64,000 nucleotides of DNA from Hygrocybe punicea (GCA_963556145.1 OY744462.1:3534001-3598000); one strand, 5' to 3'; numbered from the stretch's first letter, positions 22,673-35,800 are shown. Notes: generated by a model from the sequence alone, not told the origin. Numbers and translations are program-made.

Positions 22673-22929
22673 CATCCATTATCATTACATCGTACACTCA
22701 CATGTTTGCAATCACACATCATAATCCATGAATACCAATTTTATATGATATTATTTTCTGCAATACGTTCACAAGTGAAATAACAACACAAATGGTTTCA
22801 AGAAGTGACTAGATAACTGAGTATTATTTAATTATATAAAGTCCTCATCAGTTTCCTGTTTGCATTATTAATATATTCAAAGCACACGTTAAATTTTAAT
22901 ACATCGCAAAAATGTTTGATATGTTGTTT

Positions 22930-23660
22930 ATACAATGGTTTGTGCAAGGGCAATGCTGCAGATTCATGCTGGGACATCTGTTGAACGCTTATCAAATGGT
23001 GTTAGAACCGGCCTGTTCACACAATTATTCACTGTTTGCATTATCAACAATTCCAATGCACATATTAAATCTTGCTACATCACAGATACATCCAGTATAT
23101 TGTTCGTACAATTGTTTCAGCAAATGCAATGCTGCAGGGTAATCCTGAGACAGCTGCCAAACACTTGTCGAACAGTGTTCGGCCTGTTCGACAAGTATTC
23201 TCTATTTGCATTATTAATAATTCTAATGCACATAGTACATGTAGCTACATCACAGATACATCCAGTATGTTGCTTATACAATTGTTTCTGTGAGGACAAT
23301 GCCCCGGATCAAAGCTGGGACACCTGCCGAACACTTGTCGAACAGTGTTCGACCTGTTCGACAAGTACCCACTGCTTGAATTGTTAGTAATTCTAATACT
23401 CATTGTACTTGTAGCTACATCACAGATACATTGAATACAATGTTCATATAATTGTTTGTGACAAGGCAATGCTGCAGATTGAAACTGGGACACTGGCCGA
23501 ACACTGTCGAACACTGTTCAGCCTGTTCGACAAGTACCCACTGCTTGCATTATTAGTAATTCTAATACACATTGTACTTGTAGCTATATCACAGATACAC
23601 CGAATACATTGTTCTTATAATTGTTTTGGCAAAATCAATGCCTCAGATTCAAGGTGCACA
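22930..23660. repeat. Tandem repeat, about 171-bp unit, four copies
   Basis: CAATGCTGCAG-like unit starts recur near 22950, 23124, 23295, 23465 and 23635. Each unit carries GAACAGTGTTCG-type inverted motifs and CATCACAGATACAT. It is probably an internal part of element G2. The stretch from the Y2 stop to 22930 is AT-rich with nothing recognised. Confidence 0.8.
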
Positions 23661-23849
23661 CACATAATTCCAATGCATCCAGCAAAATATATGTATCTGC
23701 AGACACACATTTCACATATGGTTCATCCTGTGTCTACCACACAGAAAATATACCCAGGAAACTCATTGAACACTGAACACTGTTCAGCCCATTCACCTCA
23801 TCTATATTTCAAAAGGTGCACATTACACTACCAATGCAGTCCGTTATGT

Positions 23850-24130
23850 CAATAAAGCTGTCAAGCAAAGACGTTGCAACACTACCTATTCCAAAATTGG
23901 CAACTGTGATCTGGGAACCTGTGATCAAGCCGCCTTATTGTTCTTGCTTATTGGGACACCAAATTCTCACAGTTACAAAGTCAGCAGTCACACGGTTTCA
24001 AAACTATTCCCAGGGCTTCAAAATTGTTCCCACAGTTTGCAAAGATTGTTCCCACGGCTTGGCAAATTAGAGTCTGACCCTGAGTTGAGAAATCCACCGT
24101 ATAGAACGATTCCCTTATAGGGACTCGTAA
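23850..24130 (-). mobile_element. G2: 5' terminal part of the second hairpin-ended subfamily, cutting gene Z
   Basis: On the minus strand it starts TTACGAGTCCCTATAAGGG at 24130 and matches G1 over at least 200 bp. It lies sense to gene Z and replaces everything after the intron donor that follows Z's last visible exon. The tandem array 22930-23660 is probably part of it; no 3' end was found. Confidence 0.55.
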
Positions 24131-24161
24131 TTTAGAAAAGAAATATGACAAGGGCATGTAC

Positions 24162-25435
24162 CTGGAGGTAAGCGTATAGCCAGAATAAAAAGAGTAAATG
24201 CTGGATGAAAATCATTGCGATCGGTGTGCAATCTCCCCTGGAACTGACCAATCATGGAAGCCAGATCACCGATATCAGATGATACATTGATTTGCAGACC
24301 AGTGTTGTTCGGTAAAGGACCACCAAATCCAGGCACATTGTTATCCCAAAAGATCCACTCAAACATATCCCACTCCAGCTTGGAGATGCAAGTTGGCATG
24401 ATGTGTCAAAACAACTGATAACAGATGCAAAGAAGGCAGGATATCTGTGGATGTTGAACTTGAACAGTAGGTGCAATTACGCCACATCCATCACCCTCAA
24501 TCTTGGTTGTGGCCAAACTGGAGGAACCATTACGAGGATCACCAATGTCTATTGTGGACCTGTCATTGTGCTTAAGTCCAAGGTCGTATATGGCAGGAAC
24601 AGCAGGCTGGCCAATAACAGGTGGTTTTCCAAAGGCTATTTCCAGTACTTCATCAGCGAGTCTGCTGACTTCTGGGCCGCACGCATACTGTTGCATAGAG
24701 GAAACGGTTTGAATGCAGGCGACGGTGATGATATGTTTGTCGGAGCCGTTGATACGATTAACGAATGGTATGCCAACAGGCATCAGGATCATGCCAGGAA
24801 CTGGAACGTGTACAAGTTTCCCATCAACCAAACTAGGACCTATGTTTGGAGGGGTAATGGTATGGAGCAGTGTTTCCAGAACCATGCTTTTCTTAGCCGT
24901 GTCGAAATTGGCTACATATGTGTATCCCCTTTGATAACGGTTATCTTGAACCAACGTATAAGATGGTGCATTAGGATAGACAAATCCAGATCCCTCAGGA
25001 GGATTTGTGGGGGGAGGTGGAACCAATACAGCTGGTGACGATACAGGTGTCCTGGATATCTGATCTTCACACCAAAACAAGTCGTAGGGCAGTTCTGTTG
25101 TATAAGGATCCAGAGGAGATATGCTATATACATCCCCGATACCAAAGAGAACTGGATTGTCTGATTCAGGATTATTGTGGCCTATTGAAGGAGAATTAAA
25201 CAAAAGCAAGAAAATATAATGTTATAGAAACGAACATGATAGATTGTCCTGATTTCTGTTGACAACTGCGATATCCAAGTCCATCTGATCGGTATTTGAC
25301 CCCATAGGAGCATCAAACTGGTTGCCATCACCCTATGAGAATCTTGAGCAAGCAACTCAAATTAAAATGAGTACTCAGAACTCACCTGAGCATTTTGTTC
25401 ACATGGAGTTGGATCTTTGCATTGTGGCTAGACAC
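24162..25435 (-). pseudogene. Gene Z: basidiomycete protein of unknown function, with a premature TGA and a missing 3' end
   Basis: Readable exons give DPTPCEQNAQGDGNQFDA, then a long exon with NPVLFGIGDVYSISPLD, LPYDLFWCEDQIS, ITPPNIGPSLVDGKLVHVPV, FVNRINGSDKHIITVACIQT, ACGPEVSRLADEVLEIAFG and GDGCGVIAPTVQVQHPQ. A TGA at 24406-24408 interrupts the frame, which continues unchanged as HIMPTCISKLEWDMFEWIFW, NNTGLQINVSSDIGDLASMI and HPAFTLFILAIRLPP. The coding sense on both sides suggests a former CGA codon. The 3' exons are replaced by G2; 5' exons beyond 25435 are likely but unclear. I know no function. Confidence 0.6.
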
Positions 25436-26080
25436 TCAAAAGTCCGTATAAGCACACACAATCATGAATGGAATGTGAGTGACAAGTTCATCATATTTTG
25501 GCTACAACACATTCCCTGCACCACCGACTACCAGGCACTTGTCTGGAACACAATGTATACCTTACTTAGCACTCCTAGAATTCATTTTAGATTTTTCAGA
25601 CATGTACTCGCAAAGTTCGCTGTTTAAGGGTCCAATTTTGGCAGAGGCATAAAATACATGATGAATATCTCCACATATAAAATGAAATAAAATACATGAA
25701 CTCCCCTCGGGGTAGGTGTATCATACCTACATCTCTTCAGGGTCTTGCCCTGGCCATTGAGGTGTTGTAGTACATGTAATAATAATAAGAAAATTCAGTC
25801 ACCCTTCCCTATATGGCAACTCGACCCTGTTTGGGCCATCAGCAAATTCCAGTTGAAAGTCTCATGCACAAGTTCAACAAGACTTGTCGCTTTCAACAAC
25901 GACGCGACAACGGTGCGGATGCCAGAGCACCCCAGGTAAGTGGTCCATTTATCCTTTTCATTTATTCTACTAACTACTTAAATACTTTTAGGTTTTTTTC
26001 CCACACCCTCGTGCCAAACGAACACAAACAAAACAAGCAGATGCGGATGCGGGCAACAAGGAGGGAGAACACAGCCCAGA
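25436..26080. other. Possible further exons of Z and a short plus-strand ORF; unclear
   Basis: A plus-strand frame from 25813 reads MATRPCLGHQQIPVESLMHK up to a GTAAGT at 25936, but has no recognised relative. Upstream of Z, open minus-strand pieces are too short to assign. Confidence 0.25.
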
Positions 26081-26675
26081 ATGGGGACAACCAAGGCCGA
26101 CCACGACAGCAAGAACGGGGACGACGAGAATGAGGACGACGGGGTAAACGAATGAACACGACCACAGCGCGAAAGGGGAAGACGACAATGGGAACCATGA
26201 CAATGGGAAGACGACAACGAAGATGAGGATGACGAGTAGGGCAGCGGGCATGGGGACCAGGACGATGACCAGGAGGGGGAAGGGGACGACGAGGACCACA
26301 GAGCCTGTGACAACAAGGACGATGGCAACGGGGATGACGAGGACGACGGGGACAGGGACAAGGATGGGGACAAGGCTGAGGACGTGGAGGGGTGTGGACA
26401 CCAGGGAACACCGGTATGTAAGTTTGTTGGGCCCACCCTTTCCCTCCTTTCCCCTTCCCCTCCTCGCTCCTCCTTTCCATTCTCCCCCTGACTGTCTCCT
26501 AGTCTGTCCCTTCCTAACCTGCCCCTTCTCCCCTGCCTATCTCCTGCCCCCTGCCACCCCCACCTCCCATCCACCTCCCATCCACCTCCTGCCCTTCTCC
26601 CCTTGCCCACCCCCTGCCATTGCCCTCCCTCTCCTGTCCTGTCCTCCACCTCCACCTTCCTGCCTCTCCCCTGAT
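26080..26675. repeat. Purine-rich tract followed by pyrimidine-rich tract
   Basis: The plus strand is almost all A/G with GACGACGGGGA-type repeats from about 26080 to 26400. It switches to C/T-rich CCTTTCCCCTTCCCC-type sequence from about 26430 to 26675. The long ORFs on both strands here are products of composition, not genes. Confidence 0.75.
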
Positions 26676-26819
26676 AAGTAGAATACCATGTATTTAGGTA
26701 AAATAATTATTTGATTTGCTATATCTATTTTAAGTAGTTGCTAAATGTAAAGTATTTAAAATTATGCGACATGTGGATTGGAATGATTATTATTGTATGA
26801 CTTAGCAGATGCTGAGCAA

Positions 26820-27030
26820 GCAGGCAGTCCCACAAGCCTGTACATTGGGATGTCCACACCAGGTTGTGGGACATCCCACAAACTGACTGTGGGACATCCC
26901 AAAAGCTGACAGGGACATCCCAGACAAGGCTGTAGGACATCCCAAAGCCTCGGTGGGACGTCCCACAAGCTGACAGGAACGTCCCAGACAAGGACATCCC
27001 AGACAAGCCTGTGGGATGTCCCAATAAAGC
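26820..27030. repeat. Array of GGGACATCCC palindromes
   Basis: At least ten copies of GGGACATCCC, GGGACGTCCC or GGGATGTCCC separated by CTGTGGGA/AAGCTGACA spacers. A second array of the same motif is at 28670-28830, on the other side of element C. The motif is nearly self-complementary, so each unit reads the same on both strands. Confidence 0.8.
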
Positions 27031-27137
27031 CTCTGTGAGATGTCTCCTTACCCAAGTCCACTGTCCTCAAGACACACTCTAATTTCAGATCTCTCCTCTG
27101 CATCTGCTTCCCAGTCAGCCATTGTATGCACAGCCAA

Positions 27138-28201
27138 CTTGTTTAGTGGGCCAGTGCTGCGCATGGCATGAACGAGTTCTTTTTTTCCCCTCCTCACTTT
27201 CATCATAGCAGCCTCTCACCATAGCAACATAAAAAGTAGAAAAAACAAAACTGCACAGCATGTCTCGACCTCCTCTCCTACTGTCATGTCTTCTTTGCTT
27301 CATCATTATACAATATTCTCAGCCAAAAAAGAGAGCAACATGTCAACTGTCAAATACAACTGTCTTCAAACAGTATGATAACAATTGACTTACATTTGCT
27401 TAACCCCACTTCTCCATAACCTTGCTGCACAACAGATGATAACATGAAGACAGCTGTGCTTGAGTGGGCCAATGTTGGCATGAACAAAGTCTTGTTTCTG
27501 TCATTGGATTTTTATTTGTCTGATTATTACGAACATCGATGAGTGATTTTGCTTGAAATATATAATTAGCATATAATATATACAGCGATATCACATTGAA
27601 TTATATGTTTTAAGTAAGAATATCATTATATCATCTGAGTTACACTGATTTCTGCTTATACGGCTAATATTTCTATATATAGTAACAGTGGTCACATGTG
27701 ACTATGACTCCTGTGTTCACCTCAAAATTTAGCATATATGGTGTAAAATTGCCTTATATGGTTAGACTGGTCACATGTGACTGTCACCATTGCGATCAGC
27801 AAAAAATTTGCTATATAATATCAAAAATTGCCTTATATGGTTAGATTGGTCACATGTCACTGTCACACCTGATCCGAAATGATAATATTAGTCAGCAGTT
27901 CAATTTTCAGCTGATTCTGATAAGAATTGAGACCAGTACGAATATTTTGAATATAATTGGAAGGTAATTTGTCTTTTTTGCAACAACCCATATTTGGATG
28001 CTTATGTAAGCTTGTCCACACATGGCCCCAACTGTATCTGATTTTCCAGTATCAGAAGTAGAATCATATCTCTTGCCCAAAAAAATTTTGTCTATAGGCG
28101 ATCAACTTTATCAATTAATCAATTAATTAATTAATTACGAATCCTCACTGAACCAGGTCTGATAAAGAACGAGTCTTTTAATAAATTAAAAGAACTCGTA
28201 A
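27138..28201 (-). mobile_element. Element C: complete terminal-hairpin insertion
   Basis: Same ends as B (CTTGTTTAGTGGGCC... and ...AGAACTCGTAA), 1064 bp, with the 3' hairpin GCCAGTGCTGCGCATGGC, an internal pseudo-3' end (about 27475) and three GTCACATGTGAC-type palindromes at about 27690-27865. It serves as the uninterrupted reference for B. The host junction is A|T with no duplication visible. Confidence 0.75.
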
Positions 28202-29104
28202 TAATGTAATAACCACTGATATCCTGATCAAATGCTCTTCATAATACACATGTTTAATTTTCAGCTCAGCCTCCTCTGCATATGTAGCCCTACTTTTCTT
28301 TGTATATCATCATGCATGCTCTGCTCACTTACTCCCCTACAAGCTTCAGCTTGCCACATGCACTAGGGATTGGTTTACTAGAAGCACACCCTCAATCCTC
28401 CCCCTCAATCCCATCTCATTACCCAACATCTCCAGCACTTTTCCTGTCCCACTCCTTCTGTCTTTATATGTGGAAACAACTGCTGTATCTTCACACCCTG
28501 CCACTGACCTTGAAGGACAATCAGCTCTGTGACTCTCAAAAGAATAAGTATGTACAATCTTATACTATGCCATAGCACCCATGGTACCCATAGTGGCCAT
28601 GACAAGGCCTGGAAATTTATAATTAGATGCTGTCATCACTCTGAGTTTTCTATTGAATAGCTAGGGAAGGGACGTCCCAAATGCCCCCGGACACCCCCTC
28701 TGTGTGGGATGTCCCATGGGACATGACATCCCACAACACCAAATGTCGTCCCATGGGCCATCCCATACACCAGACCAGGGACAATGGGACGTCCCAACGT
28801 ATCATCCCAGGGACAATGGTTTCATCCCAGGGCTGCCCAGTACTTTTACCAACTTGTAGATGGTTCAGTACTAGAGGTGAGTTGTAACTAGTTGTTCAGG
28901 TTTGGGGGTAGCCTGAAGTGCTGTGTGAGCTTAACTCAGTGGTATCCGAGCGACGGTGCACAAATAAAATCAAGTGGGGGGGGCCACTCACGGATTGCGT
29001 GTGCAGCTGTTCCCCTCACCCAGACTCGTCGTTTCAGTCGGAAACGAGGTGCCGGAATCGACCACGGCCTGTGTGAACTCAAGTCAGTGGTATCTGAGCG
29101 AAGG
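28202..29104. other. Spacer between inverted copies C and D
   Basis: No gene recognised. It holds a second GGGACGTCCC array (28670-28830). It also holds two related segments resembling a tRNA D-arm/A-box (AACTCAGTGGTATCCGAGCG near 28930 and AAGTCAGTGGTATCTGAGCG near 29080). No complete tRNA cloverleaf could be drawn. Confidence 0.4.
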
Positions 29105-30159
29105 TTACGAGTTCTTTTAATTTATTAAAAGACTCGTTCTTTATGAGACCTGGTTCAGTGAGGGTTCGTAATTAATTAATTGATTGATTAATTAATTAAT
29201 TAATGTTCGTGCATCGCCTATGGGGAAAATTTTTTTGGGCAAGAGATATGATTCTACTTCTGATACTGGAAAATCAGATACAGTTGGGGCCATGTGTGGA
29301 CAAGCTTATATAAGCATCCAAATATAGGTTGTTGCAAAAAAGACAAATTACCTTCTAATTATATTCAAAATATTCGTACTGGTCTCAATTCTTATCAGAA
29401 TCAGCTGAAAATTGAACTGCTGACTAATATTATCATTTCGGGTTGGGTATGACAGTGACATGTGACCAATCTAACCATATAAGGCAATTTTTGATATTAT
29501 ATAGCAAATCTTTTGCTGATCATAATAGTGACAGTCACATGTGACCAGTCTAACCATATAAGGCAATTTTACACCATATATGCTAAATTTTGAGGTGATC
29601 ACAGGAGTTATAGTCACATGTGACCGCTGTTACTATATATGGAAATATCAGCCATATAAGCGAAAATCAGTGTAACTCAGATGATATAATGTTATTTTTA
29701 CTTAAAACATATAATTCAATGTGATATTGCTGTATATATTATATGCCAATTATATATTTCAAGCAAAATCACTTATCGATGTTCATAATAATCATACGAA
29801 TAAAAATCTAATGACAGAAACAAGACTTTGTTCATGCCATACGCAACTTTAGCCCACTCAAGCACAGCTAGCTATCTTCATATTATCATTGGTTGTGCAG
29901 CAAGGTTATGGAGATGTAAGGTGGAGCAAATGTAAGTCAATTGTTATTATACTATTTAAAGACAGTTGTATTTGACAGTTGACATGTTGCTCTCTTTTTT
30001 AGCTGAGAATAGTACATAATGATGAAGCAAATAACACACTATGCAGTTTTATTTTTTCTACTTTTTATGTTGCTATGGTGAGAGGTTGCTATAATGAAAG
30101 TGAGGAGGAGAAAAAAAGAACTCGTTCATGCCATGTGCAGCACTGGCCCACTAAACAAG
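29105..30159 (+). mobile_element. Element D: complete terminal-hairpin insertion
   Basis: It starts TTACGAGTTCTTTTAATTTA and ends CCACTAAACAAG, 1055 bp, in the orientation of A and opposite to C, so the 5' ends of C and D face each other across 0.9 kb. The 3' hairpin is GCCATGTGCAGCACTGGC. Palindromic GTCACATGTGAC units are at about 29535-29560, with degenerate ones either side. An AT-rich (TTAA)n tract follows the 5' hairpin. Confidence 0.75.
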
Positions 30160-32339
30160 TGAACAAAAAATATCAAACTCACAGATTGCATGTGCTGGTC
30201 ATGGTGGGGCTGTTGAAGTTGCTATCTGCTGAATAAGCAGAAAGTGATTAGCAAAATCGCCTCAGGCATTGAGGCAATCTCTTGCTTGTCACTTTCTGTT
30301 ACAAATATGGACATATGTATTTAATAAATATTTTATTAATAATTAATTAATTCATTACCAAATAGACATTTTTGGTACAGCAGAGTATTTGATTTGTTTC
30401 TCACTCAATTCTCCATGGATTTTGAAGGTTATATGGGAAAGGTCATAGTACTAAATGAAATGGAGGTGCTTGCCACCAGCACTAAGTGATTTGAGCCCAA
30501 ATTCAGGCACTAGTGAGTTTACACCACACATAGGCATTTGAATTTTCATGAGATATATATCATAGAAGTAGCTGTTTCTAGGGCTTTTACTGATATCTTC
30601 TGAGGGGATGACAGTATTTTGAATACAGTACAGGAACTGGTATACCTATTGATCAGAAATTATAAGTCATGTATGAGGTCACAGAGTCACTCAGCTTTGA
30701 ACACCTTATCCATGCATGTGACTTCCTGCTGCACCCTCTTTTCTTACGATCCTTATCATGTGATTGGACACTATTTTTATTTTGTCCACATGATTTCCTG
30801 CTGTGCGTTCTTTCTTCATTATTATCCAGATTGTTTTCACAAATGTAAATGACTTGCCGAAGAATGGCAAATATGGATGATGGTATATAGCTACATGGTG
30901 ATAATACAACCCCTCTCATCTATTTGACGAACTCATGATGACATGATGAATGCATTGAACAACACAACATAACAAAACAGAAACGAATATAATGAAATGA
31001 AAAATTGAGTATGAAAAGATAAAGAAAAGGACGAACAACCATTAACCCTCCCATTCCCAGCTAACCAGCAACCAAGACCCGCCCAAATGAAGACAAAGCG
31101 TTCACCCCAGAAAGAAAGAAGTCAATGTCAAGCATTGACTTCAGGCCCATCCATCCTCCAGAATAGTTCAACGCGTTGATTGTTTAGGGTAGAAACATTG
31201 GCACAAAAAGGCCAGTCACAGACTTTGCGCTCTGTATGCAATCATCAAATAAAAATAATAATAAAGTGTAAATGAAAAATGTACTTAGAGGGAGGACAGA
31301 GGACCTGTTCATAGCATCGGATAGTTTTTTATTACAATTTATTGCACAGAGAAGCAGCAATAAAAAGGAGTAGACACCAGAAGACCATGGTGAAAGACTA
31401 GAGGAAAAGAAAAGACGGATCGTGAGAATTCAGGCATATGACCCCCAGCAAACACGTGATAAGCACATGTTTCCTTACATAACCAGAATAAACGGTCTGA
31501 ACCAAGTAGATATCAACGATCTTAAAGATCTATATATCAAGGAATGATCAAATACTACTCGTTACATGATGCAAGGACAACAACCCATTGCACATTGAGT
31601 GACAGCTATGTGGAAGACTCTTTTTCAATCCACGTACTCATAGTGTATCCAATAAGACATATAGTTTGTTACAAATATATTAATGATTAATAGTATAATA
31701 CCTATGTGCACACCCCTGATGATCATGAGGATTAAAGTCAGAGTCGCTGAAGTGGTTAGCAAAATTGCCTCAGGCATTGCGATGATCTCCTGCTAGCCAC
31801 TTTCTTCTACAAATAGGGACTTATCTGTAATTTAATTAATTTCATTAAATGTCAAATTATTTACAAAGTATTACAATATGGCTACAATGAAGGCAATGGA
31901 TGGGAATGAGAGATAGTCGTGATAAGTGAATGATAAGAGAGTCAATAAAGGTCAAAGAAAGGATTGGAGAGGGGGAATGAGCAGAAGGGTGAAAAAGGGG
32001 CAGAACAGGCTAAGAGGGGTAAAGGAAGCAGTGGAGATGGTGATGAATGGGTGCTGGGACTACAGCGGGACTGAAAGAAGGCTGGGAGGGTGCTGAATAG
32101 GGTGGAAAGGCTGGGAGGAGCAGGTGACACCTGGGTGAGCACCCCATGGTCAATTCAGATCCAGGACAGCTAATATGCTCCTGTTGCTGGGGTTGCTGGT
32201 GACACTATTGCTAGATATCGGTGACCTTTTGGAGGCCAAAAAGTTTCCTGGAGAGAGTTAGGGGACAGTAGAGGAGAATGGGAAAGTTGTAGGGCAGTAG
32301 GTGTAGCAGGGGGCTGGCAGTAGAGTCTGAAATGGAGGG
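30160..32339. other. AT-rich, gene-free stretch with two related hairpins
   Basis: No coding region recognised. Two hairpins of about 60 nt occur at about 30238-30300 and 31745-31812. Both contain TTAGCAAAAT[C/T]GCCTCAGGCATTG in the middle and an AGTG[A/G]...[T/C]CACTT outer stem. The region around 31940-32330 is G-rich on the plus strand and open in one minus frame, but looks compositional. Confidence 0.45.
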
Positions 32340-32893
32340 GGATGGGGCTGTTGACCAAGAGAAGGTTTTGGATTCATCTGAGCTCGAATGCCCTCAACAT
32401 GGATTTCAAACTCCACTTGAATTTTAGCCACAACTCCGGGCCACCCTCACTTATTTGCATTCTAGAGACTCAGATATCACATTTACCAGCTGCCTTAAGT
32501 GGACAAAAGTGTCCCAGACATACAATAGAATGTAGCTAGAAAGTACCATCTTTTACTTTGCCATATTACACCAGTTATTGTAGCTATACTCATGTCTCTT
32601 GCAAAGAATAGCTCACAGGTAGCCCAAATTATACCAGATGCACTCCATAACTTTTTTCCAGCAGGATGGTCCCCATCACATACTCATTGTCAAATTTGGT
32701 GAAGATCCATGCAGTGTGCAAGTCAATAGAGGCTCTGGATTCTCGGATGAAACCAGTCAAAAGGGATTTAGAACTCAGTTGCTATATTTGGACACATTTT
32801 TCCCTCAGTCCCTGAGATGAATGAATGAATCACCTCAATGGCTGAAAACTGGGTTTATAAGAACGAGTTTTCCATAAATGGAAGAACTCATAA
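32340..32893 (-). mobile_element. E0: 5' terminal part of an element E relative, abutting the helicase
   Basis: About 550 bp is alignable by eye to 39812-40358 (the 5' end of E), with shared TTTTAGCCACAACTCCGG and TTGCATTCTAGAGACTCAGA. Its terminus at 32893 reads, on the minus strand, TTATGAGTTCTTCCATTTAT with the family hairpin, one base off the TTACGAG consensus. Helicase coding sequence starts immediately beyond. Its 3' end was not found. Confidence 0.6.
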
Positions 32894-35800
32894 TACTGAT
32901 CCAAATGAAAACAATGTGATGATTGTGGACCAATCATACTTGATGCAACCTTTTAGAGCTGAAAATGCACAGCAACAACAGCTACTTGATGCCACAGTCA
33001 GAAAATTCAGCTTGAACACTGAGAAGAAAAGGGCTTTTAGGATTATTGCAAATCATGCTTCGTCTCCAAGCAGTGACCAGTTGAAAATGAATATTGCTGG
33101 AATGGCTGGCACAGGAAAATCACAGGTCATCAAAGCAGTTGTTGATTTCTTTGACATTGCACAAGAGTTTCACAGATTTGTTGTTCTTGGTCCTACTGGC
33201 ACATCTGCAGCTCTCCAAAATGGTTCAACTTATTACTACTACCTAGGCATCAATCCAAACATGTCAAACAGAAATAGTGATGTGCAGGCCTAGCTTGGCC
33301 TGAAAGCCTGGGGCCTGGCCTGGCTTTTCAGGGCTTGGGCTTTCCAAAAGCTCAGGCCAGGCCCTGAGTCAGGGCTTTGGCCTGGCCTGGCCTAAGCCAG
33401 GGCCTGGTAGTGATAATTTGATAGTATTTTCATGTTTTTTATGATTGATTTTTCCCTCAGTCATATTTGCAGTACAGACATTAGATCAGTTCAATTGGAG
33501 CTGTTGAGGTATCTATAATTTGAAATGTACAATAACCTACTCCATCTCACTATCCACATCTGAAATCTCATCATCACCAAGATCCTCCATCAACCCATCC
33601 CAACTTTCACCATCACCCTCTTCCTCAACTTCAGCAGTAGTAAGAATTGTCTCTTCATCATCATCATCATTGGGAAGGGCACGAAACATCAAATCTTGAC
33701 GGATGAGACATTTCAGGCATTGAAGAGCTTCAACAATGTCCCCATGCAGACGATTTCGGTGCTTACTGATTGTGATACCACCTGATGAGCATGCGCGTTC
33801 ACTTGATACAGATGAAGCCATGATTGAGAGGTAGTCTCTTGCTTATGACATCTAAACAAGGTATCTTGAACCATTTAACTAAAAATATAATGGCATGAGC
33901 ATCAGAGATCTCCAATGGATAAGAAACTAACCCCCCACCACTGAATAGCGGTCATTCCATTAGGAAGGGTACCCTCTATTGCCTCCAGGTACCCTTGGAA
34001 CTCACGGAGCCAAGGTTTTAGGACATGATTGGGAGAAATTGTTGGCAATGAGACATTCTAATCTTCATCGTCACTCAACTCTTGCAAGAGGGTATTAATA
34101 CCACTCATCTTCTTCTGCTTAGCAGGTTCTTGCTCTCCAGAAGCACCATACATTTGCAAGTAATGTTTCTTGAACTAATAACAAAATAACAGTGACTTAA
34201 ATATGTAAACATCAAAAGCAAGACAATGTATGTTACTTACCACTTCCTCAGCTCGAGACATTACATCTGCTTGAAGTTCAGCAGACCAATGCTTTTTGAA
34301 ATAAGCAAACTTTTCAGTGGGATTAAGTACTAGTGATGGTTTGATCAGACAGATAAGTCACAGATTTGACAAGAAACTTAAACCCACACATCAAAATAAG
34401 GTATGCATCACAATTCCCAGTTTTTTGATAATACTCATCCACTTTTGCTGCAGCCTTTCATAATGCTGATGAGAAATAACTGTACTTTGGATGTTCTGTG
34501 CCTTTGATCCAGGCCCTGTGCAGAGCTTCCAGTGCTGGGATAGCAAGGTGCAAAGTTGATTTGGAATCAGATGAGAAAGATTGCTGAGCTTTCTCAGCTT
34601 GCTGAATAAATCAGATAATGAGAGCAGAAATTTCAAGAAACAATTATAAGCATACTCCAAGCAGATTAAGAAAGAGGTCTACATGTTCCCACTCAGATGT
34701 GCTTAGTGTAAGCTTGTCAATTTTCTGTCGCTTGACCAGGTTGGTTTCATGCAGCACTACGTCATAGATAAAGACATTAACATGCTGCAGGGTGTCATGT
34801 AAGAAGACTTCAAAAATCTACAAAGCTAAAACACACCTCTTTTAACACAAATGCACGGTGAAGCATATTGTATGTCGAACTCCACCTAACTTTCATATCA
34901 ATTATGAGCTGTTTGGGAGTTTTTTTTTCACGAATCTGGATGGCTTTGAAAAGCTCCTTCCGTTTTGCAGAAGAATGTTCCTATTGTGAATCAAATGAGC
35001 ATTTCATTGCAACCCTCTTTATTCTTCTAACTGTTACATTTTCCAACTCCGCAACTCCGATTCTGACTCCGCTACCAACGATGACAATTCCACTTTACCA
35101 TACCTTCCTTTTTCGTTCCCCTTTACCTTTTGTCTTCTTTTGGACATTGTTGTTTATTCTTGTTCTTGTTCTCTTTTCATCCTTTCTTCCAGAACAATCC
35201 AGACCGACCATGGACACATCCCCACGTTACCTTGCTGTACCCGAATAGTCTCCTTGCCGACGGACATCATTGCTATTGTCTTTTCCCTCGCCCTGACGTA
35301 TTGTTGACTTCATCCCACGACAAACTGATTTACAATGGCTGTACTCCCGACACAGCTAATTACCGTAATCATCATTGGCAGCATCGCCATCACCTTCCTC
35401 ATCGGTTTTTACCTTGTTATGATCTATCCTTGGCATTGGTACCGAAACCCTTCTGCCATCGATACTTCCGACTTCCACCTCGACAATATCTCACCACGTA
35501 ATTGACAATTGCCATACCTGGATATATGGTTTCCACTTTTGTATTCCGTGCCTACCCTTATCCTCCCTGACGATCCGACGACATTCCTCACCTGCATGCA
35601 TGCCCTGAACAATCCTTGATCACAAGACATTTCACTGTTCCCTCCAATCCGACCGTTGCCAGAGCGTACTCTTTTGGACTTTGGCCACAGACCATATGAC
35701 TTCCCAAACAGTGAACCAACCCCTATCGTATATTGTTCGCACGACATCGCTTCATTGCAGTACCCGACGACTTGTTCCCACAGCTTGTCACCTGTGCCCA

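Noticed and set aside
22930..23660. CRISPR-like array
   Set aside because: Units are about 171 bp and repeat as a whole with no constant short repeat plus unique spacers; the context is eukaryotic.
25974..26681. ORFs of 137-225 codons on both strands
   Set aside because: They lie in the purine/pyrimidine-biased tract, are repetitive, and have no splice or start context.
28927..29110. tRNA or tRNA-derived SINE
   Set aside because: Two D-arm/A-box-like stretches are visible, but no matching acceptor, anticodon and T arms could be assembled.
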